Assembly (NCBI RefSeq): GCF_014653215.1
Contig: NZ_BNAI01000002.1
Coordinates: 434,001-498,000, forward strand
Origin: Pseudolysinimonas yzui
Lineage (GTDB): Bacteria > Actinomycetota > Actinomycetes > Actinomycetales > Microbacteriaceae
Direction: 5' to 3'
DNA: 64,000 bases
The notes under the pieces are model-generated. The model saw nothing but the letters and a program-made list of their open reading frames with translations. It was not told the DNA's origin and did not search any database. The stretch's first letter is position 1, and the number at the start of each line of letters is the position of its first letter. This document shows, one piece after another, positions 52,553-61,135 of this stretch. Both the position numbers and the translations under genes were made by a program.

Positions 52553-54022
52553 ATGCCCAACGGACTGATCACCGACGACAGTCTTCGCGTGCACCCCGAG
52601 GGGGCCGCCCTCTCCCTCACCCTGCCGTGGTATCGCAGCCTCTGGCTGTCGTCGGTCGTGCGGCTGGAGGTCGCCCTCGACGGCGTCGCGGTGCCCGCCG
52701 ACGACCTGACGCTCGAACTCGCGGGCGTCCGTTATCGCCTCGACGAACTCGCGCAGCAGAGCGAGGTGCTCTGGTACCTGCAGCAGCATCCGCTGCTCAT
52801 CGTGCGCCGCGACACCCCGATCGCGCTCGGTGAGCGCCATGAGGTCGCGATCTCGGGTGAGTTGCGACTGCCGTACATGCAGATCGCTCCCGGCGCCGAC
52901 GGCGCACCCGGCATGTACGTTCCCAATCACGTGCGCCAGTCGTCGACGCTGACGGCGACCGATCGGGATGCCCCGGCTCCCGTCATCGGGCACGAGAGCC
53001 TTCCGCCGGTGCCCGAGGCGGGCGGCGACCCGTTCAAGCTGGGCGTCACGCTCTATTCGGCGAGTGCCGAGTTCCGCGCCGGCTGGTACGACTTCGACGG
53101 CCTGCTCGATCGGGTGGCCGAACTGGGCATCGGCCCCGGAATCGAGATCGTGGCGTCGCAGATGATCCCGAGCTATCCGGCGGTGAGCGACGAGTTCGTC
53201 GCGACCTGGCGGGCGGCGTTCGACCGTCACGGCTTCGAAGCCAGCTCGTTCGGGGCGAACCTCGACATGGGGCGCCGTCGCGATCGTGACATGACCCCCG
53301 ACGAGGAGTTCGAGGTCTCCGAACTGCTGTTCCGCGGCGCGAAGAAGCTCGGCTTTCCGCTCGTGCGCATCCAGAGCGCGAAGCCGGAACTGTTGCGCCG
53401 GCTGCTGCCGATCGCGGAGCAGCTCGAGCTGGTGCTCGCCTATGAGATCCACGCGCCGATGGGGCCGAACTCACCCGAGATCATGAAGGTGCGCGACCTC
53501 TACGACACCCTCGACTCGCCACTGCTCGGGTTCGTCGCCGACTTCTCGTCGACGATGCACGCGATGTCGCCGACGCTGCTGCGCGCCGTGCGCCGTGCCG
53601 GGCTCGACGACGAGGCCATCGCCCGGCTGCAGGAGATCTGGGCGACCGATGCCCCGATGCGCGAACGCCAGCAAGAGTTCATCGGCTACCTGACGGGCCG
53701 CGACTTCGATCCCGGTCGGCTGGGGTCGTTCGCGCACCTCGCCTTCAACATGCACGGGCACGTCGACCCGCGGGAATGGGGCGACATCATGCCCCAGATC
53801 AAGCACGTGCACGCGAAGTTCTACGACATCGACGCATCGGGTCAGGAGCCGGCGATCGACTACCCGGAGCTGGTGCGGGTGTTCGTCGACGGCGGCTACC
53901 GCGGGTACTGGTCGAGCGAGTGGGAGGGTCACGCCTTCGCCGAACTCGGCGAGGTCGACCCGCTCCTGCTCGTGCGCCGTCAGCACGATCTCATCCGCAC
54001 GAGCATGCGGGCGGTCGCGTGA
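52553..54022 (+). CDS. Fused C-glycoside deglycosidase-like protein (beta domain + alpha TIM barrel), copy 2
   Basis: 489 residues. The beta-type domain (residues 1-~115; LTLPWYRSLWLSSV, YRLDELAQQSEVLWY, ERHEVAISGELRLPY) is joined by a ~45-residue Ala/Pro-rich linker to an alpha-type barrel from residue ~158 (DPFKLGVTLYSASAEF). Metal-site candidates are Glu298 (AYEIHAP), Asp330 (VADFSSTMH), His420 (KHVHAKFYDID) and Glu456 (SSEWEGH). The barrel closely resembles the free barrel at 62699-63736, sharing NLDMGRR-x-DRDMTPDEE and FYxIDASGQEPA. GAGGAAA precedes the ATG. It overlaps the esterase gene by GTGA. It is predicted to cleave a 3-keto glycoside; which bond is not known. Confidence 0.8.
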   Translation: MPNGLITDDSLRVHPEGAALSLTLPWYRSLWLSSVVRLEVALDGVAVPADDLTLELAGVRYRLDELAQQSEVLWYLQQHPLLIVRRDTPIALGERHEVAISGELRLPYMQIAPGADGAPGMYVPNHVRQSSTLTATDRDAPAPVIGHESLPPVPEAGGDPFKLGVTLYSASAEFRAGWYDFDGLLDRVAELGIGPGIEIVASQMIPSYPAVSDEFVATWRAAFDRHGFEASSFGANLDMGRRRDRDMTPDEEFEVSELLFRGAKKLGFPLVRIQSAKPELLRRLLPIAEQLELVLAYEIHAPMGPNSPEIMKVRDLYDTLDSPLLGFVADFSSTMHAMSPTLLRAVRRAGLDDEAIARLQEIWATDAPMRERQQEFIGYLTGRDFDPGRLGSFAHLAFNMHGHVDPREWGDIMPQIKHVHAKFYDIDASGQEPAIDYPELVRVFVDGGYRGYWSSEWEGHAFAELGEVDPLLLVRRQHDLIRTSMRAVA

Positions 54023-54969
54023 CCGACCAGCCGGCCGCCGAGCGGGCTGAGCTTCCCGACTTCCGGCGGATGCCCGTGCGGGAAGCTCTCGCCTGGCTCG
54101 CCGCGAACGGGGAGCCGCCCGACCCCCGGCCCGACATCGACACCGACTCCCTCGTGCGCCGCTTCCCGCACCTGGCCGCAGTCGAGACTCAGGACCTCAC
54201 GGTCGACGGCCCGAACGGGCCGATCCCGATGCGTTCCTATCGCGACCCCACGGCGGCTCCCTCGGGGCGCGGCCTCGTGTGGGCGCACGGGGGTGCGTTC
54301 ATCGGCGGCCACCTCGAGATGCCCGAGTCGAACTGGGTGGCGCGCGAGCTCGCGAGCCGCGGCATCCCGGTGCTCGCCGTCGACTACGTGAAGTGCCTCG
54401 CCGGAGTGCACTTCCCGGCGCCGCTTGACGACGTGCACGCCGCCTGGCGCTTCGGTCACGAGAACGCCGAACGACTGCTCGGGGTGCACCCGCGAGATCT
54501 CGTCCTCGGCGGCGCGAGCGCGGGCAGCACGCTCGCGTCCGCCGTCGTCACCCGCATGGTCGAAGAGCACGATCCGGGGCGTCCGCCGGCACTGCTGCTC
54601 GTCTACCCCCTGCTGCACCCGAACGGCAGCGCGCCCTCCGCGGAGCTGGACCCGGCATCGCCCCTCGACGAACTCGCCCTCAACTACGCGGGCTCTGTCG
54701 AGGCGCTCGCCGACCATCGCGTGTTCGCCGGACTCGGCGACGGCCGCGGCTTCCCGCCGACGTTCATCGCGCTGTGCGAGAACGACCGGCTCCGGCCCTC
54801 GGGTGAGGCCTTCGCCGCCACTCTCGAGCGGGCCGGTGTGCCGGTGACCCGCTACCTCGAGCCCGGGGCCGAGCACGGTCACATCGACCATCCCGGCGAC
54901 CCGGGCGCACTGCGGACCCTCGACGCGATCACGCACTGGGCCGTGCGGCCCGACCGACCGACTGACTGA
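54019..54969 (+). CDS. Alpha/beta hydrolase, hormone-sensitive-lipase family esterase
   Basis: 316 residues. The oxyanion motif HGGAF is at residues 90-94, the nucleophile Ser167 lies in GASAG, and the acid and His are in the C-terminal part (CENDRLRPSG and EHGHIDHPG). It hydrolyses short-chain acyl or aryl esters in the cytoplasm. In a glycoside cluster it may remove acyl groups from sugar or aglycone before cleavage. It is GTG-started and overlaps the preceding fused lyase gene, so it belongs to the same operon. Substrate is inferred from context only. Confidence 0.88.
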   Translation: MTDQPAAERAELPDFRRMPVREALAWLAANGEPPDPRPDIDTDSLVRRFPHLAAVETQDLTVDGPNGPIPMRSYRDPTAAPSGRGLVWAHGGAFIGGHLEMPESNWVARELASRGIPVLAVDYVKCLAGVHFPAPLDDVHAAWRFGHENAERLLGVHPRDLVLGGASAGSTLASAVVTRMVEEHDPGRPPALLLVYPLLHPNGSAPSAELDPASPLDELALNYAGSVEALADHRVFAGLGDGRGFPPTFIALCENDRLRPSGEAFAATLERAGVPVTRYLEPGAEHGHIDHPGDPGALRTLDAITHWAVRPDRPTD

Positions 54970-54989
54970 CGAAACGAAGGAGACACCCG

Positions 54990-55748
54990 ATGACCAAGTC
55001 GCGCACCGAGAACATGATGGCCGAGTACCTCGAGCAGATCCTCGAACCCGGAGTGAAGATGGACCTCGAGGCGATCTTCGCCTCGCCCGAGGTGCAGGAG
55101 GCCCGTCGCGAGGGAGAGGAGCGCCTCCGGCTGGACTGGGCCAACCTCGGCCGCTACGCCGTCGCGAACGAAGAGGTGCGGCGCGGGCCGGCGCCGACCG
55201 CCGTCCTGCTCGGCGACTCGATCACCGAGAACTGGAGCGCGGCCGATCCCGGCCTGTTCGCCGGCGGCCTCGTCAACCGGGGTATCGGCGGTCAGATCGC
55301 CGCGCAACTCCTCGTCCGCTTCTCCCCGGATGTCGTGCGCCTGCAGCCGCGCGCCGTGCACGTCATGGTGGGAACCAACGACATCGGCGGCAACCTCGGC
55401 CCGGTGTCAGACGAGACATTCCAGGGCCACGTCACGTCGATGCTCGACATCGCCGACGCCAACGGCATCCGCGTGATCCTGGGCAGCATCATTCCCGCAT
55501 CGAACCTGGGCTGGAGTCCCGACCTCGATCCCGCCCCCATCATCGCCCGCTGGAACGCCTGGCTGCGGGAGTTCGCGGCCGAGCGCGGTGCCGTGTACGC
55601 CGACTACTTCCCGGCGCTCGCCGACGCCGGGGCGGGCCTCGACGAGCGTCTCGGCAATGACGGGGTGCATCCGAACCGCGCGGGGTACGAGGTGATGCGG
55701 CCGGTCCTCGAGGCGGCGCTGCGCTCGTTAGGGCTCGACGCGGACTGA
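54990..55748 (+). CDS. SGNH/GDSL hydrolase
   Basis: 252 residues. The four blocks are visible: LLGDSITENW with Ser77, Gly in NRGIGG, Asn130 in VGTND and the catalytic pair Asp224/His227 in NDGVHPN. The N-terminal ~65 residues form an unusual charged helical extension (EQILEPGVKMDLEAIF). Lack of a signal peptide means a cytoplasmic esterase, perhaps an acetylesterase acting on glycosides. AAGGAG lies 8 bases before the ATG. It ends the first operon of the catabolic cluster and is convergent with the LysR gene. Confidence 0.88.
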   Translation: MTKSRTENMMAEYLEQILEPGVKMDLEAIFASPEVQEARREGEERLRLDWANLGRYAVANEEVRRGPAPTAVLLGDSITENWSAADPGLFAGGLVNRGIGGQIAAQLLVRFSPDVVRLQPRAVHVMVGTNDIGGNLGPVSDETFQGHVTSMLDIADANGIRVILGSIIPASNLGWSPDLDPAPIIARWNAWLREFAAERGAVYADYFPALADAGAGLDERLGNDGVHPNRAGYEVMRPVLEAALRSLGLDAD

Positions 55749-55767
55749 CGCTCGGTCCGCCTGACGC

Positions 55768-56727
55768 TCAGTCCTCGCGGTGCGTCTGGGACTCGACGAT
55801 GCGGCCCGCCTCCTCGAAGAGGCCGCGCATCCACGCGTGCTCGGGGTCGCGGCCGTGCACGGGATGCCACCACAGGGCGTTGACCAGCGGTGTCGGCTCG
55901 AAGGGCAGGCCCACGATTCGGATGCCGCCGGCCTGTTGGGCGAGCGGGACGAGCGCGGCCTGGATGAGGCCGATGCGGTCGGTCCCGCGGATGAAGTGGG
56001 CGACGGAGAGGAAGCTCTCGGCGACGACGTCGATCCGCGGCTCGACGCCGAGCTGTTGCACCTGACGTGCCGCCGAGGTGTAGGCCGAGCGCGACTGGTA
56101 GGTCATGACCCAGGGGAGCCGGGCGATGTGGTCCATCGTCAGCTGTTCGCCGACTTCGCTCTCGTCGGCGACGACGGCTCGCCACTCGTCGCGCCACAGG
56201 TCGGCGTACGGCAGGTCGGAGACATGGCCGTGCGGAATGACCATGCCGTCGGCCGATCGCAGCCTGTTGGTCACGTCTTCGACGATCGAGGGGTTGTGGA
56301 GCATGAAGCGGAACCGCACGCCGGGCGCTCGCTGCTTCGCGAGCTCTGAGACGACCCGGCCGATCGTGACGAAGCCGTAGTCGGATCCGTAGATCGAGAA
56401 CTCTCGGGTCGATTCGGTCGGCTCCCACTGCGCCTGGCTTTCGAACACCCGCCGGGCGGCTTCCAGAGCGGTCGAGGTGTGTTCGGTCAGGCGGATCGCG
56501 AAGGGGGTCAGCTCGTAGGCGTTGCCGCGGCGGGCGAGGATCTGGTCGCCGAAATGGGTGCGCAGTCGTGCGAGGGAGGCGCTCAACGCGGGCTGGCTGA
56601 GGTGGAGTCGGTCAGCGGCCCGCGTGACGCTCTGTTCGGTGAGCAGGGCGTCGAGGGAGACCAGGAGGTTGAGGTCCAGGCGCGAGAGGGGAGAGTTCTC
56701 TGCCACGGTCGCGACACCTCTCTCCAT
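55768..56727 (-). CDS. LysR-family transcriptional regulator
   Basis: 319 residues. The winged helix-turn-helix is at residues ~14-72 (LDLNLLVSLDALLTEQSVTRAADRL begins it, split by the turn LSQPALSASLARL), and the rest is a periplasmic-binding-protein-like effector domain. It should control the divergent catabolic operon starting with the hydroxypyruvate-isomerase-like gene, probably activated by a sugar acid or aglycone product. A clear LysR-type palindrome lies in the shared upstream region. A TACACT box ends 9 bases before its ATG. Confidence 0.9.
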   Translation of the reverse strand: MERGVATVAENSPLSRLDLNLLVSLDALLTEQSVTRAADRLHLSQPALSASLARLRTHFGDQILARRGNAYELTPFAIRLTEHTSTALEAARRVFESQAQWEPTESTREFSIYGSDYGFVTIGRVVSELAKQRAPGVRFRFMLHNPSIVEDVTNRLRSADGMVIPHGHVSDLPYADLWRDEWRAVVADESEVGEQLTMDHIARLPWVMTYQSRSAYTSAARQVQQLGVEPRIDVVAESFLSVAHFIRGTDRIGLIQAALVPLAQQAGGIRIVGLPFEPTPLVNALWWHPVHGRDPEHAWMRGLFEEAGRIVESQTHRED

Positions 56728-56739
56728 CGGGCTTTCAGT

Positions 56740-56791
56740 GTATCGCTCGCACGGATGCGCGATCGATGGCGTATCGCATTGGTCGATACGC
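56740..56791. promoter_or_regulatory. LysR operator region with a perfect GCGTATCG/CGATACGC palindrome
   Basis: GCGTATCG (56769-56776) and CGATACGC (56784-56791) form a perfect 8-base inverted repeat with a 7-base spacer, containing the T-N11-A pattern of LysR sites. A third GTATCGC at 56740-56746 lies 31 bases upstream of the left arm, about three helical turns away, as in recall-plus-activation sites of LysR regulators. Confidence 0.7.
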
Positions 56792-56871
56792 GAAGTCTTA
56801 TGTGTGAATCAGGAAAGGTTATGCTTGGTTTCGACTTATCCGCAGACGACGACTGTCTCCGAGGAGATCCC

Positions 56872-57666
56872 ATGTATCAGTTGGCCCCCAACATCGAGCT
56901 GCTCTTCACCGAGGCCGGCGACTACCCCGATCGGGTCCGCGCCGCAGCGGCCGCGGGGTTCACCGCGGTCGAGATGTGGGGTCCGACGGGCGCCGACGCC
57001 CCCGCCAAGCCCAAGGACATCCCGGCGCTCAAGGCCGCTCTCGACGAGACGGGACTGGTACTCACCGCGCAGCTCTCGGAGCCCCGCACCCAGTTCATGA
57101 TCCCGCCGTTCGACGACTCCCCCTTCTTCGACAAGCTCGACGAAGGCGTCGCGATCGCACAGCAGCTCGGCTGCCCGCGCATCGTCGTCGGAAGCGGCAC
57201 CGGATTCGGCGGCAGCAAGCGCCAGGTGCAGCTCGACAAGCTGATCGACATCTACACGCGTGCGAGCGCGCAGATCGCCGGCTCGGGCATCACGCTCGTG
57301 CTGGAGCCGGTCAACGGTCGGGTCGACCACCCCGGCGCCCTCCTTGACCGCACGGCCGAAGCCGCCTACGTCGCACGGGGAGTCGGCTCGCCCTTCTTCG
57401 GTGTGCTCTACGACCTCTACCACTCGACCGTGGAGTCGGAGGATCCGGCGACCGAAGTGGCCGCGGCCGCCGACGTGATCAAGTACGTCCAGATCGCCGA
57501 CGCCCCGGGACGCGGCGAGCCGGGCACCGGCGCGATCGACTGGCCCGCCTCCCTCGCGATCCTTCGCGCCGCCGGATACGACGGACCGATCGGTCTGGAG
57601 TACTACCCGACGACGCCGTCCGCCGAGTCGGTGCGCTTCATCCAGAAGGTCGCGGCGGAGGCATGA
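56872..57666 (+). CDS. Hydroxypyruvate-isomerase-like TIM barrel protein
   Basis: 264 residues. The family motifs are clear: LVLEPVNGRVDHPG (Glu145), VLYDLYHSTVESE (Asp181, His184), YVQIADAPGRGEPGTGAIDW (Gln207) and GLEYYPT (Glu243); these form the metal and sugar site of the Hyi group in the xylose-isomerase-like superfamily. It probably isomerises or epimerises a keto-sugar or hydroxypyruvate arising from the glycoside. GAGGAG lies 5 bases before the ATG at 56872. It is the first gene after the LysR operator, overlapping the GMC gene in ATGA. Confidence 0.85.
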   Translation: MYQLAPNIELLFTEAGDYPDRVRAAAAAGFTAVEMWGPTGADAPAKPKDIPALKAALDETGLVLTAQLSEPRTQFMIPPFDDSPFFDKLDEGVAIAQQLGCPRIVVGSGTGFGGSKRQVQLDKLIDIYTRASAQIAGSGITLVLEPVNGRVDHPGALLDRTAEAAYVARGVGSPFFGVLYDLYHSTVESEDPATEVAAAADVIKYVQIADAPGRGEPGTGAIDWPASLAILRAAGYDGPIGLEYYPTTPSAESVRFIQKVAAEA

Positions 57667-59186
57667 GCCCCCGGCAGTACCCGGATGCCGTCGACGTCGT
57701 GATCGTCGGCAGCGGTCCGACCGGGGCCGCCTACGCACGCATCCTCAGCGAGCGCTCACCTGCAGCATCGATCGCCCTGTTCGAGGTCGGGCCCACGGTC
57801 TCCGACCCGCCGGGCGCGCACGTGAAGAACATCGTCGACCCCGAGGCCCGGGCTCGCGCCCAGCGACTGTCCGAGGGCCCGGCGGCGGGGCAGGAGACGG
57901 CCGCGTCGCCCGCAGACATGGGTGGTCGGCGCGCGCGCCCCGGCACCTACCTGCTGCCCGACGGCTTCCAGGCGCCAGGTGAAGACGGCATTCCGATCGC
58001 CGCGTTCTCGAGCAACGTCGGAGGGATGGGGGCGCACTGGACGGCCGCCTGCCCGCGACCCGGCGAGAGCGAGCGCATCGACTTCCTCCCCGACCTCGAC
58101 GAGCTGCTCGCCGAGGGCGACCGTCTGCTCGGTGTGACGGTCGACGCGTTCGAGGGCGCGCCGTTCGCCGAGCTCGTGCGCGAGCGCCTGGCGGCGGTCG
58201 TCGACGAGGGTCGTCCCGCTGATCGACGGGTGCAGCGCATGCCCCTGGCGGTGCATCGCCGGGCCGACGGCCGGCTGGTCTGGTCGGGGTCCGATGTCGT
58301 CTTCGGCGACGTCACGCGCGCGAATCCGGGGTTCCGGCTGTTCGACCAGTCGCTGGTGACCCGGGTCGCCCTCGAAGACGGTGAGGTGTCAGGCGTCGAG
58401 GTGCGCGACCTGACCACGGGAGAGACGGCTCACGTCGCAGCCCGGTACGTCGTGGTCGCCGCCGACGCCCTGCGCACGCCTCAGCTGCTGTGGGCATCCG
58501 GCATCCGCCCTCCGGCACTCGGGCACACGCTCAACGACCAGCCGCAGGTGCTCTTCGCCACCCGCATCCGGGACGCGCAGCCACAGGGTGACGCTGTGGC
58601 GGCCGACGGAGCGCTCAGTGAGACGAGCGGAGTCAGCTGGGTGCCGTTCACCGACGCGATGCCGTTCCACGGGCAGATCATGCAGCTCGACACCTCGCCG
58701 GTGCCGCTTCCGGTCGACGACCCCGTCGTGCCCGGCTCCATCGTCGGCCTCGGGCTGTTCTGCGCGAAGGATCTGCAGTGGGATGACCGAGTCGAGTTCT
58801 CCGACTCCGAGGTCGACGGCTACGGGATGCCGGCGATGCGCCTGCACTACCGGCTCACCGAGAACGACCACGCGACGCTCGATCGCGCCCGCGCCGAGAT
58901 CGTGCGTCTCGCGCGCGCGGTCGGTGAGCCGCTCGACGAGAAGCCGTTCACCCTGCCCGGCGGCGCTTCGCTGCACTACCAGGGCACCGTGCGTATGGGC
59001 ACCGCCGACGACGGCACGAGCGTGTGCGACCCGGACAGCGCCGTGTGGGGAGTGCCCGGCTTGTTCGTCGCGGGCAACGGAGTCATCCCGACCCCGACGG
59101 CGTGCAACCCGACCCTGACCTCGGTGGGGCTCGCCGTGCGCGGCGCCCGCCGGATCGCCCGCGAACTCGAAGGGAGCGCCGCATGA
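57663..59186 (+). CDS. GMC-family FAD oxidoreductase, candidate glycoside 3-oxidase
   Basis: 507 residues. The FAD Rossmann motif VIVGSGPTGAAYA is at residues 13-25, NVGGMGAHWTAACPRPGE is the second FAD-contacting loop, and the C-terminal active-site pair is His438 (SLHYQGTVRMG) and Asn482 (TACNPTLT), as in pyranose oxidases and glycoside 3-oxidases. It should oxidise a sugar secondary hydroxyl, probably C3, with O2 or another acceptor. Neighbouring TIM barrels and beta subunits make a C-glycoside 3-oxidase (CarA-like) the best guess. It overlaps both neighbours by ATGA junctions. Confidence 0.85.
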   Translation: MSPRQYPDAVDVVIVGSGPTGAAYARILSERSPAASIALFEVGPTVSDPPGAHVKNIVDPEARARAQRLSEGPAAGQETAASPADMGGRRARPGTYLLPDGFQAPGEDGIPIAAFSSNVGGMGAHWTAACPRPGESERIDFLPDLDELLAEGDRLLGVTVDAFEGAPFAELVRERLAAVVDEGRPADRRVQRMPLAVHRRADGRLVWSGSDVVFGDVTRANPGFRLFDQSLVTRVALEDGEVSGVEVRDLTTGETAHVAARYVVVAADALRTPQLLWASGIRPPALGHTLNDQPQVLFATRIRDAQPQGDAVAADGALSETSGVSWVPFTDAMPFHGQIMQLDTSPVPLPVDDPVVPGSIVGLGLFCAKDLQWDDRVEFSDSEVDGYGMPAMRLHYRLTENDHATLDRARAEIVRLARAVGEPLDEKPFTLPGGASLHYQGTVRMGTADDGTSVCDPDSAVWGVPGLFVAGNGVIPTPTACNPTLTSVGLAVRGARRIARELEGSAA

Positions 59187-60127
59187 AGTGGAGCTACATG
59201 GATCACTGGCGCAGCATGTCGCCGCACGGTCCGATCGACCAGTGGGAGTCGCGCACCTCGATGGACCGCTTCCTCAAGCAGGTGGCGGCGGTCGGCTACG
59301 ACGCGATCGACACTTTCGACTTCCGCTGGTACCAGATCATGGGCGAGTACGGCTCGGTCGCGAACTACCAGGAGTTCGTGCAGGAGCGCGGCCTGGAACG
59401 GATCGTGAACACCTTCCACGCGGCCGACTACGACCCGCGGGTGTACGCCCCGCATGTGCCGGAGACGCACGCGAACATCCTCGAGGACTTCCGGGTGACG
59501 ATGGATCGCTGGTCGGGCATCGAGCTGGACAACATCATCGTGATGCCGGCGACGCTCTACTACGACATGGAGCCGGTCACCGAGGACAAGATCAAGACCA
59601 CCGCCGAGCTGTGGAACAAGGTCGGCGCGATCACGAAGGATGCGGGGGTCAAACTGACGTGCCACCACGAGTTCTTCTGCGGCATCCAGTCGCGGGCCGA
59701 GCTCGACACCTTCTACGCGCACACGGACCCCGAGCTGGTGAACCTGTTCGTCGACACCGCGCAGCACTGCATCGCGAGCGTCGACCCGATCGACTTCTAC
59801 GAGTCGTATGCGGACCGCGTCACGGGGTTCCACTTCAAGGACACCCGCCACCAGGACCTCATCGGCGACTACCGCCGCCGTCCCGACTCGGAGATCATGG
59901 CCGACACCACAGAGAAGTGGTTCCACGAGATGGGCGACGAGGGCGGACTCGTCGACTTCGAGAACTTCATGCGCGCGGTCGTGCGGCACGGCTACGAGGG
60001 CTACCTGAGCGTCGAGCACGACAAGGCAAACAAGCTCGGCGGCGACCACGCCGAGAGCACCGCGATCGCCCGCTGGTACGCGAAGAACGTGCTCGAGAAG
60101 GTCGCGGCCGAGGAGGTGGCCCGATGA
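59183..60127 (+). CDS. Sugar phosphate isomerase/epimerase family TIM barrel (A)
   Basis: 314 residues. Xylose-isomerase-like barrel with KLTCHHEFFCGIQ (His/Glu), NLFVDTAQHC (Asp), GFHFKDTRHQD (His) and LSVEHDKANK (Glu) at the expected strands, suggesting a metal-dependent epimerase or lyase. The N terminus starts directly in the first strand (MKWSYMDHW). It overlaps the GMC oxidase upstream and the next barrel downstream, so all act in one pathway. It may epimerise or split the 3-keto sugar. It is not of the deglycosidase-alpha type seen elsewhere in this cluster. Confidence 0.82.
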   Translation: MKWSYMDHWRSMSPHGPIDQWESRTSMDRFLKQVAAVGYDAIDTFDFRWYQIMGEYGSVANYQEFVQERGLERIVNTFHAADYDPRVYAPHVPETHANILEDFRVTMDRWSGIELDNIIVMPATLYYDMEPVTEDKIKTTAELWNKVGAITKDAGVKLTCHHEFFCGIQSRAELDTFYAHTDPELVNLFVDTAQHCIASVDPIDFYESYADRVTGFHFKDTRHQDLIGDYRRRPDSEIMADTTEKWFHEMGDEGGLVDFENFMRAVVRHGYEGYLSVEHDKANKLGGDHAESTAIARWYAKNVLEKVAAEEVAR

Positions 60128-61083
60128 TCCGCTGGGGCTATGCGATCAACCAGTTCAACCCGCAATTCGACGACTTCGTGCGGCGGCGCCAGCACCAGCG
60201 CGCCCTGCGGGTCATCTCGATCTCGGGGTTCTCCGGGGTGGAACTCTCGTCCGGGTCCGGGCGCTGGGAGCCGCTGGGCAACCCGACGCAGATCGCGGCG
60301 AACTTCGGCTCGGTCGCGGGCTTCGGTGAGTTCGTGCGCGAGGCGGGCCTGGATGCCGTCAGCAGCTGGTTCTGGGACCCGTGGACGCGTTTCGGCGAGG
60401 ACCTCACCCACGGCGACGACCCGACGGATCCGGCGAAGCGGGATGGTCTGATCGCGCACGCCGAGTGGTTCGCCGCGGCGCTCGCCGAACTCGGCGGCAG
60501 CGTACTCGTCGTGCGCCCCGCGCCGTACGCCGGGCAGGTGCCGCGCCTCGACGACGCGGCGATCGCGACGCTCGCCGCGTCGTGGGAGGCCGTGGGAACC
60601 GCGATCGCGGCCCACGGCATCCGGCTCGGTCTGCACTTCGACTTCCTCTCGTCGCTGCGCGCCGACGACGGGCTCGAGCGGCTGCTCGCGGCGACCGACC
60701 CCACGCTCGTGGGGCTCGCTCTCGACACCGCCGAGTTCGCGATCGCGGGCCGGGACGCCGTCGCCGCGGTGCGCGCCCACGCCGACCGGATCGTGCACGT
60801 GCACCTGAAGAACGCGGCGGCCATCGACACCGACGAGGAGTACCTCACCTCCGCTGCCGAGTACACCGTCCTGCGGGCCGGCGGCGCCCGCGTGGTACCG
60901 CGCTGGTTCAACGAGCTCGCGACCGAACCGCTGCTCGTCGATGCGCCCGGCGTCGTCGCCGAGCTCGTCCGGGCCGGCTACGAGGGGTGGGTCGTCGTCG
61001 AGAGCGACTTCTCGCCGCACCCGGCCACGAGCGTCATGCTCAACGGCTGGGAGGTCCAGCACGTGCTGGCGCCGATCTCATGA
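60124..61083 (+). CDS. Sugar phosphate isomerase/epimerase family TIM barrel (B)
   Basis: 319 residues. A second xylose-isomerase-like barrel that differs from its neighbour: GLHFDFLSSLR, GLALDTAEFAIAG (Asp), IVHVHLKNAAAID (His) and WVVVESDFSPHP (Glu). RWGYAINQFNPQFDDF starts it. Its Glu in the second metal strand is replaced by FDF, so its reaction may differ. It closes the oxidase operon and its stop overlaps a 15-codon open frame. Function is unknown beyond sugar handling. Confidence 0.82.
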   Translation: MIRWGYAINQFNPQFDDFVRRRQHQRALRVISISGFSGVELSSGSGRWEPLGNPTQIAANFGSVAGFGEFVREAGLDAVSSWFWDPWTRFGEDLTHGDDPTDPAKRDGLIAHAEWFAAALAELGGSVLVVRPAPYAGQVPRLDDAAIATLAASWEAVGTAIAAHGIRLGLHFDFLSSLRADDGLERLLAATDPTLVGLALDTAEFAIAGRDAVAAVRAHADRIVHVHLKNAAAIDTDEEYLTSAAEYTVLRAGGARVVPRWFNELATEPLLVDAPGVVAELVRAGYEGWVVVESDFSPHPATSVMLNGWEVQHVLAPIS

Positions 61084-61127
61084 CTCTCGAGTACGGCGCG
61101 CAGGTCGCCGGCATCCGAAGCATCTGA
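61080..61127 (+). pseudogene. 15-codon ATGA-coupled open frame, possible gene remnant
   Basis: MTLEYGAQVAGIRSI is encoded from an ATG that overlaps the stop of barrel B, then ends in TGA. The opening residues resemble the first strand of sugar phosphate isomerases (x-G-x-Q-x-x-S-x-R). It could be the start of a deleted barrel gene or a chance open frame. Confidence 0.3.
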
Positions 61128-61135
61128 CCGGTCAT

